Assembly (NCBI RefSeq): GCF_000969415.1
Contig: NZ_JZEX01000124.1
Coordinates: 62,001-126,000 of the forward strand
DNA: 64,000 nt
DNA from: Devosia geojensis
GTDB taxonomy: Bacteria; Pseudomonadota; Alphaproteobacteria; Rhizobiales; Devosiaceae
Direction of reading: 5' to 3'
The notes under the pieces are model-generated. The model was not told where the DNA came from. It did not search any database and worked only from the letters and a program-made list of their open reading frames with translations. The position numbers and the translations under genes were made by a program. Position 1 is the stretch's first letter, and every line of letters starts with the position of its first letter. Below are positions 8,475 through 17,946 of this stretch, piece by piece.

Positions 8475-9197
8475 GTGCCGGTCAGTGATTTCAGCGGGGA
8501 AGCGCCTCTGAAGCGGGCGGGGCTCACCGAGCTCCTCGTCGCGCGCATCCTCGGGCTCGTCACCACCGGCAGCCTCAAGCCCGGCGACCAGTTGCCGCCG
8601 GAGCGCAAGCTCGCCGAGACCTTCCACGTCTCCCGCCCGACGCTGCGCGAGGCGCTGCGCGCCCTTGCCGTCCTCGGCGTCGTCGAGGTGCGCCACGGCG
8701 GCGGCGTCTTCGTCTCGCGGCTGGAGGCGAGCGACCTGCTCGGCCCCCTCACCTTCTTCCTGACGCTGCGCTCGACCGAAGTCGACAAACTCTACGAGGC
8801 GCGCCGGCTGATCGAGGGCGAGATCGCCGCGCTCGCCGCAGAACGGGGCGATGCGGCTGCCCATGACGAGCTCGAAGCGCTGATCGACCGGCAGGAGGAG
8901 GCCAAGGCCGACCCCGCCCGCTACCGCGACGTCGACACAGCCTTCCACAAGCGCCTCGGGGACCTCGCCGGCAACGAATTCCTCGCCCGCGCCGCCCAGA
9001 GCCTCAACATCCTCGGCCAGGAGTTCCGCAAGATCGCCTCCGAGACGCCCAACGTCATCGCCACCTCCATCGCCGACCACCGCGCCGTGCTCGCCGCCAT
9101 CCGTGCCGGCAATCCCGCGGAAGCGCGCGAAGCGATGGCGACCCACATGGACCACGTGCTGCAATCGACCAAAGCCTCGATGGGGAGCAAGCCATGA
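8475..9197 (+). CDS. GntR family (FadR/FCD subgroup) transcriptional regulator
   Basis: Regulator of 240 aa with an N-terminal winged helix-turn-helix (about residues 15-80, including GDQLPPERKLAETFHVSRPTLREALR) and a C-terminal all-helical FCD ligand domain (about 100-225) with the usual D/H metal residues (DTAFHKRL, DHRAVL, THMDHVL). The GTG at 8475 is preferred because GAGGA lies just upstream. An upstream TTG at 8415 would overlap the operator region. The stop overlaps the next start by ATGA, so the regulator is part of the catabolic operon and probably controls it. Confidence 0.92.
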   Translation: MPVSDFSGEAPLKRAGLTELLVARILGLVTTGSLKPGDQLPPERKLAETFHVSRPTLREALRALAVLGVVEVRHGGGVFVSRLEASDLLGPLTFFLTLRSTEVDKLYEARRLIEGEIAALAAERGDAAAHDELEALIDRQEEAKADPARYRDVDTAFHKRLGDLAGNEFLARAAQSLNILGQEFRKIASETPNVIATSIADHRAVLAAIRAGNPAEAREAMATHMDHVLQSTKASMGSKP

Positions 9198-9973
9198 CCG
9201 AACGCCGCTGGGGCATCGATAAGGTGACGCAGGATGACATCCGCAAGGGCGGGTTCTCGACCCCCTGGGACGCGCCGTTCGTACCGCCCTTCCCCTTCAC
9301 CTTCCGCAATGCGCAGATCCTGACGGTCTTCTGGCGCACGGACCCCGCCGCCCTCGCCTTCCTCGCTCCGCCGCCGGTCGTGCCCGTCGGCGACCTCGTC
9401 TGCATCCACATCTACAAGATGAACGACACCAGCTGGATCGGCCCCTACCACGAGGCCAACGTCATGTTCGGCGCGCGCCTGCCCTCTGGCGGGAGCGGCG
9501 CCTATTCGCCCTACCTCTTCCTCTCCTCGGACGGCGGCGTCGCCCATGGCCGCGAGGTGCACGGGCAGCCCAAGAAGCTCGCCGATCCGTTCCTCGACTT
9601 CCGTGGCGACCTGATCGTTGCCGGCGTCGAGCGCAACGGCATCGACGTGGTGACCGTCACCACGCCATATAAACAGCGCTTGGCGGACCCGGCTGAGATG
9701 CGCGCCCATTTCGATTTTTCGACCAACCTCAACCTCAAGGCCATCGACCACATCGATGGTCGCCCGGCTATCCGCCAGATCACCTCGCGCAAGCTGACCG
9801 ATGTCGTCGTCCACGAATGCTGGCGGGGGCCGGCGACGGTGGAGCTGCGGCCCAACGCGCAGGCGCCGGTCTTCCGCCTGCCCGTCCTGGAGCCGCTCGA
9901 AGCCTTCTATTGGCGCGCCGACTTCACCCTGGTGCCGGGCGAGATCCTCCACGACTATCTCGAGGGCCAATGA
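9194..9973 (+). CDS. Acetoacetate decarboxylase family protein
   Basis: A 259-aa member of the ADC-like superfamily. The active-site region REVHGQPKKLADP (120-132) keeps the lysine pair K127/K128, one of which would form the Schiff base. Many ADC-like proteins act as aldolases or dehydratases on keto acids rather than on acetoacetate. In this operon of sugar-type dehydrogenases, a role on a keto-sugar acid is plausible. It is coupled by 4-bp overlap to the regulator and by short overlap to the next gene. Confidence 0.87.
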   Translation: MTERRWGIDKVTQDDIRKGGFSTPWDAPFVPPFPFTFRNAQILTVFWRTDPAALAFLAPPPVVPVGDLVCIHIYKMNDTSWIGPYHEANVMFGARLPSGGSGAYSPYLFLSSDGGVAHGREVHGQPKKLADPFLDFRGDLIVAGVERNGIDVVTVTTPYKQRLADPAEMRAHFDFSTNLNLKAIDHIDGRPAIRQITSRKLTDVVVHECWRGPATVELRPNAQAPVFRLPVLEPLEAFYWRADFTLVPGEILHDYLEGQ

Positions 9974-10953
9974 TGCGCGTCGTCGTCACCGACTATACCT
10001 TTCCCGCGCTCTCTGCCGAGGAGGCCGCCGCGCGCGCCGCCGGCGCCGAGTTCGCCGCCTTCCAATGCCGCACGGGCGAGGAGGTCGCCGAGGCGGTGAA
10101 GGGCGCCGATGTCGCGGTCGTGCAGTTCGCCCCGATGACGCGCGCGGCGATTGCCGGACTTGCCCCAAACGCCGCCGTCATCCGCTACGGCATCGGCTAC
10201 GACAATATCGACCTCGCCGCCGCCAACGCGCATGGCGTGCCCGCCGGATACGTGCCCGACTACTGCCTCGACGAGGTCGCCGACCACACCACGGCGCTGA
10301 TCCTCTCGTTGCTGCGGAAAATCCCGCCGCTCGACGCGAGCGTGCGGCGCGGCGAATGGGCGGCGGTCAAGATCGCCTCGCCCCTGCCCGCCTATGGCGA
10401 AACGACCATCGGCCTCCTCGGCCTCGGCCAGATCGGCCGCGCGGTGGTCAAGCGCCTTGCCCCTTCGGGCTTCCGCTTCATCGTCGCCGATCCGGCGCTC
10501 GACGAAGCGACCGCCGCCGGCCTCGGCGTCGAGCGGGTGACGGCCGACGCGCTCGTCGCGCGCGCCGACGTGCTGAGCCTCCATGTTCCGGCGACGCCCG
10601 AGACCACCGGCTTCGTCAATGCCGAGCGCCTTTCGCGCATGAAACGCACGGCCGTCCTCGTCAACACGGCCCGCGGCGCCCTCGTCGACGAGGCGGCGCT
10701 TGCCGCCGCGCTCGCGAGCGGCACCATCGCCGGCGCCGCCCTCGACGTCTTCACGACCGAGCCGCTGCCCGCCGATTCGCCGCTGCGCGATGCGCCGAAC
10801 CTGATCCTCACGCCGCACGCCGCCTGGTATTCGGACGCGGCGATCACGCGCCTGCAGCAGCTCGTCGCCGACGATATCGCGGCCCATCTTGCCGGCCGGC
10901 CGCTGCGCCGGCCCGTGCCCGAATCGATCGCCGCCAGGGGAGGAGTGCGATGA
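9970..10953 (+). CDS. D-isomer specific 2-hydroxyacid dehydrogenase
   Basis: NAD-dependent dehydrogenase of 327 aa. The dinucleotide motif GLGQIG is at 151-156, and the catalytic triad is R235 (NTARGALVD), E264 (FTTEP) and H283 (TPHAAW). It resembles the CtBP/phosphoglycerate dehydrogenase-like branch. The first ATG at 9970 overlaps the previous stop by 4 bp, and a second ATG follows at 9973. It would interconvert a 2-keto acid and a D-2-hydroxy acid in the pathway encoded here. Confidence 0.92.
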   Translation: MMRVVVTDYTFPALSAEEAAARAAGAEFAAFQCRTGEEVAEAVKGADVAVVQFAPMTRAAIAGLAPNAAVIRYGIGYDNIDLAAANAHGVPAGYVPDYCLDEVADHTTALILSLLRKIPPLDASVRRGEWAAVKIASPLPAYGETTIGLLGLGQIGRAVVKRLAPSGFRFIVADPALDEATAAGLGVERVTADALVARADVLSLHVPATPETTGFVNAERLSRMKRTAVLVNTARGALVDEAALAAALASGTIAGAALDVFTTEPLPADSPLRDAPNLILTPHAAWYSDAAITRLQQLVADDIAAHLAGRPLRRPVPESIAARGGVR

Positions 10954-11996
10954 ACGACAAGGTCAATATCGGCGTCATCGGCGCCGGCTGGTGGGCGACG
11001 CTCAGCCACATCCCGGCGCTGCGCGACAATCCCCATGTCGGCACCATCGCCGTCAACCGCCCGGACGCGGAGGGGCTCGACAAGGTCGCCGCCATCTTCC
11101 CGGGCGCAAAACCCTATCTCGACGCCGAAGAGATGCTGGCGAGCGAAGCCCTCCACGGCATCGTCGTCGCCTCGCCGCACACCTTGCACGCCCAGCACGC
11201 GCGCCTCGCCATCGACAAGGGCCTCCACGTCCTCATCGAAAGGCCGATGGCGACGACCGCCGCCGACGCCCGCGCCCTGGTCGCGGCGGCCAAAGACAAG
11301 GGCGTCGAGATCGTGCTGCCCTATGGATGGAATTACCGGCCCGTCGTCGAGACGGCGCACCGGCTCGTCGCGGAAGGTTGGGTCGGCGAAGTGCGGCATG
11401 TGGTGGCGCAGATGGCCTCGGCATTGGCCGACCTCTTCGGCGGCGAGCCGATGGCCGAGACGCAGGACCATCTCTTCCGCCCACCCGTCTCGACCTGGGC
11501 GGACCCGGCAAAATCGGGCGGCTATGGCTGGGGGCAATTAACCCACGGCCTCGGCGCGCTTTTCCGCATGGTCGACATCGATCCCGTGCGCGTCTTCGCC
11601 CGCACGGGGTTGTCTCCCGCCGGCGTCGATTTCTACGATGCTGCCGTCGTTGAGTTCGCCAACGGCGCGACGATGGTGCTCTCGGGTTCGGCGACCGTGC
11701 CCAAGTCGCGCAGCTACCAGATCGATATTCGCATTTTCGGAACCGAGGGTATGCTGCTCTTCGACATCGAGCGTGCCCGGGTCGAGGCGATCCGTCACGA
11801 CGGCAGGACGCATGTCGAAGAGCTGGGGCCGGGAGCGGGGGACTACGAGTCGGTCGCGCCGATCACCCTGCTCGTCGACCTCTGCCGGGGCAAGGCCGCG
11901 GTGAACCCCGCCGACGGCACGGTGGGGATGCGCGCCACCCTCGTGCTCGATGCGATGTACCGCTCGGCAAAAAGCGGGCGGATGGAGGAGGTTTGA
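10950..11996 (+). CDS. Gfo/Idh/MocA family oxidoreductase
   Basis: A 348-aa two-domain NAD(P) oxidoreductase. The Rossmann motif GVIGAGWWA is at the N-terminus. The usual EKP motif is ERP (LIERPMA). The C-terminal half has the family's substrate-side segment GGYGWGQLTHGLGALF. Such enzymes oxidise ring hydroxyls of sugars, inositols or sugar acids. The ATG overlaps the previous stop by 4 bp and has AGGGGAGGAG ahead of it. A TIM-barrel isomerase follows directly, a pairing common in keto-sugar and inositol-like pathways. Confidence 0.92.
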   Translation: MNDKVNIGVIGAGWWATLSHIPALRDNPHVGTIAVNRPDAEGLDKVAAIFPGAKPYLDAEEMLASEALHGIVVASPHTLHAQHARLAIDKGLHVLIERPMATTAADARALVAAAKDKGVEIVLPYGWNYRPVVETAHRLVAEGWVGEVRHVVAQMASALADLFGGEPMAETQDHLFRPPVSTWADPAKSGGYGWGQLTHGLGALFRMVDIDPVRVFARTGLSPAGVDFYDAAVVEFANGATMVLSGSATVPKSRSYQIDIRIFGTEGMLLFDIERARVEAIRHDGRTHVEELGPGAGDYESVAPITLLVDLCRGKAAVNPADGTVGMRATLVLDAMYRSAKSGRMEEV

Positions 11997-12817
11997 TGAT
12001 TAGACTTTGCGTCACCAGCTGGTCGTTCCCCCAGCTCACCCTCGACGAGGTCGGAGGCCTTGCCAAGGTGCTCGGCATCGAGGCCATAGACATCGGCTAT
12101 TTCTACCGCTCGGCCCTCGACAAGGCGCGGCTCCTGGCCGAGCCGGAGCGCTACGGCGAGGAGGTGCGCAAGCGCCTGCCCGTCGCCGTTTCCAACCTCT
12201 ACCACCTCTTCGGGCGCGACACGCTGGAGCGCAACCTCGCCAACCCGGCCCATCGCGCCGAGAACCTCGCCGACTTCCGCCAGGCCTTAAAGTTCTGCAA
12301 GGCGGTCGGCTCACCCACGGTCTTCATCCTGCCCGGCATGATCAACGGCGCCCAGAGCCGCAGCCAGGCGCTCGACGAGACCGTCGAATCCCTAAAGCCC
12401 CTCATTGAAGCCGGCAGCGAGGCGGGCGTCGCCGTCTGCGTCGAGCCGCATGTCCACTCCTATCTCGAAAGCCCGGAGATCACGGCGCAGATGTGCGAGC
12501 GTGCGCCGGGCGTGAAGCTCGCCATCGACTATGCGCACTTCGCCGTTTCCGGCTACCGGCAGGAGGAGATCGACGCGCTGGCGCAATGGTTCGGCCACGC
12601 GCACCTGCGCCAGGCCCGCCCCGGCGCCCTGCAGGCCAAGCTGGAGGAAGGCACCCTCAACTTCCCGGCGATGTTTGCAACCTTCCGCGACGCCGGCTAT
12701 GACGGGTGGTTCGCCAGCGAATACGTCCACCAGGGCTATTTCGACACGCTTCACGACGACGTGCTGACCGAGACCGTCAAGATGCGCGACCTCTTCCGCG
12801 CCTGGAGCGCGCCATGA
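11996..12817 (+). CDS. Sugar phosphate isomerase/epimerase-like TIM barrel (AP endonuclease 2 family)
   Basis: A 273-aa xylose-isomerase-like TIM barrel. Candidate metal ligands sit in CVEPHVHS, AIDYAHF, HAHLRQ and ASEYVHQ, matching the E-D-H-E pattern of the family. The ATG at 11996 overlaps the previous stop by one base (TGATG) and GGAGGAGG lies just upstream. A TTG at 11993 is also possible. Its substrate is unknown. It probably isomerises or epimerises the product of the neighbouring oxidoreductase. Confidence 0.88.
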   Translation: MIRLCVTSWSFPQLTLDEVGGLAKVLGIEAIDIGYFYRSALDKARLLAEPERYGEEVRKRLPVAVSNLYHLFGRDTLERNLANPAHRAENLADFRQALKFCKAVGSPTVFILPGMINGAQSRSQALDETVESLKPLIEAGSEAGVAVCVEPHVHSYLESPEITAQMCERAPGVKLAIDYAHFAVSGYRQEEIDALAQWFGHAHLRQARPGALQAKLEEGTLNFPAMFATFRDAGYDGWFASEYVHQGYFDTLHDDVLTETVKMRDLFRAWSAP

Positions 12818-13623
12818 CGGGCGCCGTCCTCGTCACCGGCGGGGCCGGCGGCATCGGGCGGGCCATTGCCCGCCGGCTCGTTACCGACGGCTATGCCGTC
12901 GTCCTCGCCGACCGCGACCGCGCTGCCGGCGAAGCCGCCGCGCGCGAGATCGGCTGCGAGTTCGAGGAGATCGACATCGCCTCGGAAACCTCGGTGATGG
13001 CCGGCGTCGCGGCGATCGCGCGCCGCCACGAGCGCCTCCACGGCGCGGTCAACTGCGCCGGCATCCACATGCAGGCCCTCGTCGTCGAAACGAGCCTTGC
13101 CGACTGGGACCGCATCCAGGCGGTCAACAGCCGCGGCACCTTCCTCGTCTGTCGCGAGGCGGCCCGGCTGATGGCGCGGCAGGGCGAGGGCCGCATTGTC
13201 AACGTCGTCACCAAGCTGGGCTTCGGCAATCCGTTCTCGGCGGCCTATATCGCTTCCAAGAACGCGGTCTGGGGCCTGACGCAATGCCTTGCCATCGAGA
13301 TGGCCTCGAGCGGCGTGCTGGTCAACGCCATCGCCCCCGGCCATGTCGGACCCGGCACCGGCATGGAGGCAGCGTTCCGCGCCAAGGCGGAAAAGCTCGG
13401 CAAGAGCTGGGAAGACTTCGAGGCCGACGTCGTCAGGACCATCCCGCTCGGCCGCTGGTGCCGGCCCGAGGATGTCGCCAGCGGCGTCTCGTGGCTGATG
13501 GGCCCGGAAACGGGCTTCGTCACCGGCGAATTGATCAACATCACCGGCGGCTTCCAGGCCTACGCGGCCGCACCCGATGCCGATGCGGTGCGCGAGGCGG
13601 CGGCGCGGGGCCCCGGCGCATGA
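12814..13623 (+). CDS. SDR family oxidoreductase
   Basis: A 269-aa short-chain dehydrogenase with TGGAGGIG near residue 8 and the YIASK active-site pair. The serine expected 12-13 residues before the tyrosine is threonine here (VNVVTKLG), a tolerated but less common change. The protein has a C-terminal extension after the usual end (FQAYAAAPDADAVREA). It overlaps both neighbours by 4 bp (ATGA), so it is translationally coupled within the operon. Confidence 0.88.
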   Translation: MTGAVLVTGGAGGIGRAIARRLVTDGYAVVLADRDRAAGEAAAREIGCEFEEIDIASETSVMAGVAAIARRHERLHGAVNCAGIHMQALVVETSLADWDRIQAVNSRGTFLVCREAARLMARQGEGRIVNVVTKLGFGNPFSAAYIASKNAVWGLTQCLAIEMASSGVLVNAIAPGHVGPGTGMEAAFRAKAEKLGKSWEDFEADVVRTIPLGRWCRPEDVASGVSWLMGPETGFVTGELINITGGFQAYAAAPDADAVREAAARGPGA

Positions 13624-14369
13624 GGCCGCTCTCCGGCAAGGTCGCCCTCGTCACCGGTGCGCGCCGGGGGCTCGGTGCCGCGACCGCCATCGCCCTTGCC
13701 GATCTCGGCGCAACCGTCATTGCCTGCGGGCGCCGGCCGGGCGATTGCGCCGATGTCGTCGCGGCGATCAAAGCCGAGGGCGGCAAGGCCGACGATCTCG
13801 CCCTCGATGTCGCCGACATTGCCGCCATTCCCGCTCGCGTCGCGGCGGCGATCCTGCGCCATGGCGGCATCGACATCCTCGTCAACAACGCCGCGACCAT
13901 CGAGCCGATGGCGCCGCTCGCCCGGCTCGATCCGGCCGGTTTCGATCTTGCCATGCGCGTCAACGTTTCCGGCCCCGCCGCGCTCGTCGCGGCGCTCTGG
14001 CCGGCGATGGCCGCACGCGGCGGCGGGCGCATCGTCAATGTGGTGAGTGGCGCGGCAAGGGAAGCGCTGCCCGGCTGGGCCGCCTACTGCACGAGCAAGG
14101 CCGCGCTCCTGATGCTCACCCGCTCCATCGCCCTCGAAGGCGCCGATGCGAAAATCCTCGGCTTCGCCTTCGCGCCCGGCCTCGTCGACACCGACATGCA
14201 GGCCGCCATCCGCGAGAGCCGCATCAACCGCGTGGCGGACATCCCCCGCGAGAACCTGCTGCCGCCCGAGATCCCCGCCCGCGCGATCGCCCGCCTCGCG
14301 GCCGGCGCGCACGACGATCTTTCCGGCAGCTATATCGACATTCGCGACGAAAATCTCGGCCTCGCCTGA
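13620..14369 (+). CDS. SDR family oxidoreductase
   Basis: A 249-aa short-chain dehydrogenase: TGARRGLG near residue 12, NNAA in the middle, and catalytic S, Y (YCTSK) and K in the usual spacing. It starts with ATG overlapping the previous stop and is the last gene of the operon begun by the GntR regulator. It is the operon's second SDR, so the pathway probably has two separate alcohol/ketone steps on top of the Gfo/Idh and hydroxyacid dehydrogenase steps. Confidence 0.88.
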   Translation: MRPLSGKVALVTGARRGLGAATAIALADLGATVIACGRRPGDCADVVAAIKAEGGKADDLALDVADIAAIPARVAAAILRHGGIDILVNNAATIEPMAPLARLDPAGFDLAMRVNVSGPAALVAALWPAMAARGGGRIVNVVSGAAREALPGWAAYCTSKAALLMLTRSIALEGADAKILGFAFAPGLVDTDMQAAIRESRINRVADIPRENLLPPEIPARAIARLAAGAHDDLSGSYIDIRDENLGLA

Positions 14370-14424
14370 AGCTGCTGTCTAACCTGCCGGAACCGGCGCG
14401 CGGCTGCGCCGTTGCAGGCAGGCC

Positions 14425-16245
14425 ATGGAAAAATCGCTTGCTCCCCCGCCTGGTGATGCCACCGACTACGCCTTCGGTCCCGTCTTCGGGAACGGCGGCG
14501 TCACCTTCCGCCTCTGGGCCCCGTTCTGCCGCCGCATCGATCTCTGCCTCGCGCATGTCGAACTGCCCATGCAGGCGCGCGCCGGCGGCTGGTTCGATCT
14601 CTTCGTCGCCGGCGCCGCGTCGGGGATACGCTACGCTTTCCGCCTCGACGGCGGGCAGGTGGTGGCCGATCCGGCCTCGCGCTGGCAGCCCGAGGGCGTC
14701 CATGGACCGAGCGTCGCCTACGCCTCCGGTCATCGTTGGACCGACGCGGAATGGACCGGCATCGACTGGCACGAGGTCGTCTACTACGAGGCGCATATCG
14801 GCACCCTCACGCCTGAGGGCACCTACCGCGCCGCCATCGGCAGGCTCGACGCCATTGCCGGCCTCGGCGTCAACGCGCTCGAGATCATGCCGCTGCATGA
14901 TTTCTCCGGCCGCTTCGGCTGGGGCTATGACGGCGTGCTGCTCTATGCGCCGGCCAATTGCTACGGCAGCCCCGATGACCTGCGCGCCCTCGTCGACGCC
15001 GCCCATGCGCGCGGCATGATGGTCTCCCTCGACGTCGTCTACAACCACCTCGGGCTCGACGGGAACGACCTGCCAACCTACGCGCCCTACATCTCCGAGG
15101 AGCACGACGGCGAGTTCGGCGATCCGCCCAATCTCGACGGGCCGAGCAGCGGGCCGGTGCGCCGTTTTATCCTCGAGAACGTGCTCTACTGGCTCGAAGA
15201 GTTCCATTTCGACGGGCTGCGGTTCGACGCCGTGCAGGCGCTCAAGGACGACAGCGACAGGCATCTCGTCGTCGAGATCGCCGAAGCGGTGAAGGCCCGC
15301 CTGCCGGATCGGCGCATCCACCTGCTCGTCGAGAACGCCAACAACGACGTGACCCTCCTGCGCCGCGACGAAGGCGGAAAACCGCACCTCTACACCGCCC
15401 AGTGGGACGACGACATCCATCACCCCATGCACGTCGCCGCGACCGGCGAGACCTGGGGCTATTACGTCGACTATGCCGATGCGCTGCCCAAGCTCGCCCG
15501 CGCGCTGACGGAAGGCTTCGGCTACCAGGGCGAGCCGACCCCGCGCTCGAACGAGTCCAAGGGCGCCCCCAGCGCCTTCCTGCCGCCCACCGCCTTCGTC
15601 TCCTATGTGCAGAACCACGACCAGGTGGGCAACCGCCCGCTCGGCGAGCGCCTGCACGAGACGGTGCCCCTCGAGCGCGTATTGGCGCTCGCCACGATCT
15701 GCCTCTTGAGCCCCACCATCCCCATGATCTTCATGGGCGAGGAGTGGGCCGCCTCCACGCCCTTTCCCTATTTCGCCGACATGCCGCCTGAACTGCGCGA
15801 AACCGTTCGCGCCTCGCGGCGCCGGCAGATGGCGGATTTTCCCGACCCGACCATATGGTCCCGCATGCCCGATCCCTGCGAGCAGCTGACCTGGCGTTCT
15901 GCGGTGCTCGACTGGACCGAAAGGCGCCAGGACGGACATGCGCAGGCCCTCGCCGTCTACAAGCGCCTCATCGAGGTGCGCCGCCGCGAGCTCGTGCCGC
16001 GCCTTGCCGGCATAGGCGGCCACGCGGGAAAAATCCTGCGGGCCGATGGCGGCATCCTCGATGTCTGCTGGCGGCTCGCCGACGCCAGCCGCTGGCGCAT
16101 CACCGCCAATCTCGGGTCGCAGCCTGCGGCCGGTGTTCCGACCGAGGCCGGCGAGCATATCTGGACGACCGGGAAGGTCTGCGAGGACATGTCGATGCCG
16201 TGGAGCGTCGTCGTCTCGCGCGGATCCGTCGCGAGGCTGGATTAA
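14425..16245 (+). CDS. treZ: Malto-oligosyltrehalose trehalohydrolase
   Basis: A 606-aa GH13 enzyme that releases trehalose from maltooligosyl-trehalose. It has an N-terminal E-set domain (about 15-105), then an (alpha/beta)8 barrel with nucleophile D268 (GLRFDAVQ), acid/base E303 (LLVENANND) and D399 (QNHDQVGNR). The partner treY, which makes its substrate, is not in the window. It lies 55 bp after the catabolic operon and may have its own promoter. The ferritin-like protein next to it suggests osmotic or general stress. Confidence 0.93.
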   Translation: MEKSLAPPPGDATDYAFGPVFGNGGVTFRLWAPFCRRIDLCLAHVELPMQARAGGWFDLFVAGAASGIRYAFRLDGGQVVADPASRWQPEGVHGPSVAYASGHRWTDAEWTGIDWHEVVYYEAHIGTLTPEGTYRAAIGRLDAIAGLGVNALEIMPLHDFSGRFGWGYDGVLLYAPANCYGSPDDLRALVDAAHARGMMVSLDVVYNHLGLDGNDLPTYAPYISEEHDGEFGDPPNLDGPSSGPVRRFILENVLYWLEEFHFDGLRFDAVQALKDDSDRHLVVEIAEAVKARLPDRRIHLLVENANNDVTLLRRDEGGKPHLYTAQWDDDIHHPMHVAATGETWGYYVDYADALPKLARALTEGFGYQGEPTPRSNESKGAPSAFLPPTAFVSYVQNHDQVGNRPLGERLHETVPLERVLALATICLLSPTIPMIFMGEEWAASTPFPYFADMPPELRETVRASRRRQMADFPDPTIWSRMPDPCEQLTWRSAVLDWTERRQDGHAQALAVYKRLIEVRRRELVPRLAGIGGHAGKILRADGGILDVCWRLADASRWRITANLGSQPAAGVPTEAGEHIWTTGKVCEDMSMPWSVVVSRGSVARLD

Positions 16246-16314
16246 CCTGTGGCAACGAACGCGCGCGAGACGAGTTTGTCCGGAAGGACCGATCCCAAAA
16301 AGGAGCAAGATCAA

Positions 16315-16827
16315 ATGGCCCACCATGACGCCCGAGACATCTTCGTCACCGGCCTCAAGAACGCGCATGCCATGGAAAACCAGGCCCTTGCGATCATGAA
16401 ACCCCAGGCCGACCGCATTCAGAACTACCCGCAGGTCGAGGCGCGGCTGCGCGACCATATCCTGGAGACCGAAGGCCAGATTGAACGGCTCGACCGCATC
16501 CTCGACGACATGGGCGAGGACCGCTCCGCCCTCAAGGACACGGCCCTTTCCATGGGCGGCACCATGGCGGCCATGGGCCACACCCTCGCGCCCGACGAGA
16601 TCGTCAAGAACTCGTTTGCCGACTTCGCGTTCGAGAACTACGAGATCGCCGCCTATAAATCGCTCCTCTGCCTCGCCGAGGAGGCGGGCATGCGCAGCGC
16701 CATCGGTCCCCTGCGGCAGAACCTCGAGGAAGAGCAGGCAATGGCCGAGTGGCTCGACAGCAACATCGAGGCCGTGACCCTGCAATATGCGGGCCTACGC
16801 ACCGCCGGCGAGGAGGCCAAAAGGTAA
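16315..16827 (+). CDS. Ferritin-like protein, YciE/YciF (DUF892) family
   Basis: A 170-aa four-helix protein with repeated acidic/His metal-site patterns (MENQALAIM, HILETEGQIERLD, FENYEIAAYKSL, NLEEEQAMAEWL). Members of this family are stress-induced, and their chemistry is poorly known. ATG at 16315 is preferred because AAGGAG lies 8-12 bases upstream. A start at 16249 would add about 22 low-complexity residues. It follows treZ by 69 bp. Confidence 0.9.
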   Translation: MAHHDARDIFVTGLKNAHAMENQALAIMKPQADRIQNYPQVEARLRDHILETEGQIERLDRILDDMGEDRSALKDTALSMGGTMAAMGHTLAPDEIVKNSFADFAFENYEIAAYKSLLCLAEEAGMRSAIGPLRQNLEEEQAMAEWLDSNIEAVTLQYAGLRTAGEEAKR

Positions 16828-16929
16828 AACCCACCCCGCGCCCTTGCGCCCTTTCGTCCGCCGCCTTTTGTCTGTAGGCAATTGGCGGCGGCCTGCCGAA
16901 GGCGGCAGGCGGGAACAAAGGGGGCGCAT

Positions 16930-17946
16930 GTGAAAGTGTTCATCACCGGCACCGCCGGCTTCATAGGCTTTCATCTCGCCAGGCGCCTGCTCGCCGATGG
17001 TCATCAGGTCGTCGGCTTCGACGGGATGACCCCCTACTACGACGTGTCGCTGAAAGAGAGGCGCCACGCGCTTCTCAGGCGCTCCAACGCCTTTTCCGCC
17101 GTCGAGGCGATGCTCGAGGACAGGGATGCCCTGGAAGCGGCCGTCGCCGGCTTTGCCCCCGAAGTGATCGTCCATCTCGCCGCCCAGGCGGGCGTGCGTT
17201 ACAGCATCGAGCACCCCGAGAGCTACATCGGCGCCAATCTTATCGGCACCTTCAACCTGCTCGAGACCGCGCGGGCGCATCCGCCCGGACACCTCCTTAT
17301 CGCCTCGACCTCCTCGGTCTATGGCGGCAACGAGAAGATGCCGTTCGTCGAGGCCGACCGCACCGATTTCCCCGCCTCCCTCTATGCCGCGACCAAGAAG
17401 GCGGGAGAGGCTATGAGCCACTCCTATGCCCACCTCTTCCACCTGCCGGTCACCTGCTTCCGCTTCTTCACCGTCTACGGGCCCTGGGGCCGGCCCGACA
17501 TGGCGCTCTTCAAGTTCGTCTCGGCCATCGAGAACGACGAGCCCATCGAGGTCTATGGCGAGGGCCGGATGCAGCGCGACTTCACCTATGTCGACGACCT
17601 TGTCGAAGGCGTCGTCCGGTTGATGGCCGCCATACCCGAGACCGGCCACCCCGTCATGGCCGAAGGCGTCACCGATTCCCTCTCGCCCATCGCCCCCTGG
17701 CGCTGCGTCAATGTCGGGGGCGGCCAACCGGCGGGCCTCATGGACTTCATCGCCACCATCGAAACGTGCCTCGGCCGCGTCGCGAAGAAGACCATGCTCT
17801 CCATGCAGCCCGGCGACGTCACCGAGACCTTCGCCGATCCGGCCCTGCTCGAGGCATTGACCGGCTACCGCCCGCAGACCGGCATCGAGGAAGGTGTCCG
17901 CGCCTTCGTCGACTGGTATCGCGCCGACTACATGGCCGCGAGCTGA
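16930..17946 (+). CDS. UDP-glucuronate 4-epimerase (NAD-dependent epimerase family)
   Basis: A 338-aa extended SDR: the Rossmann motif TGTAGFIG is at the N-terminus, SSVYGGN and YAATKKAGE give the catalytic residues, and [14 protein letters not shown] is typical of nucleotide-sugar 4-epimerases. Length and sequence fit UDP-GlcA 4-epimerases (LpsL/Cap1J type), which make UDP-galacturonate. GTG at 16930 is chosen because a GGGGG site precedes it and the Rossmann strand begins at once. It pairs with the UDP-glucose dehydrogenase 140 bp downstream, which supplies its substrate. Confidence 0.88.
   Translation: MKVFITGTAGFIGFHLARRLLADGHQVVGFDGMTPYYDVSLKERRHALLRRSNAFSAVEAMLEDRDALEAAVAGFAPEVIVHLAAQAGVRYSIEHPESYIGANLIGTFNLLETARAHPPGHLLIASTSSVYGGNEKMPFVEADRTDFPASLYAATKKAGEAMSHSYAHLFHLPVTCFRFFTVYGPWGRPDMALFKFVSAIENDEPIEVYGEGRMQRDFTYVDDLVEGVVRLMAAIPETGHPVMAEGVTDSLSPIAPWRCVNVGGGQPAGLMDFIATIETCLGRVAKKTMLSMQPGDVTETFADPALLEALTGYRPQTGIEEGVRAFVDWYRADYMAAS

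Noticed and set aside
10950-12817. C-glycoside cleavage system (oxidoreductase plus TIM-barrel isomerase)
   Set aside because: The fold pairing is similar, but it is common to many sugar pathways, and no small beta subunit of the deglycosidase is present.
14224-16785. 853-codon open frame on the minus strand
   Set aside because: It is antisense to treZ and the ferritin-like gene, both certain from their catalytic residues.
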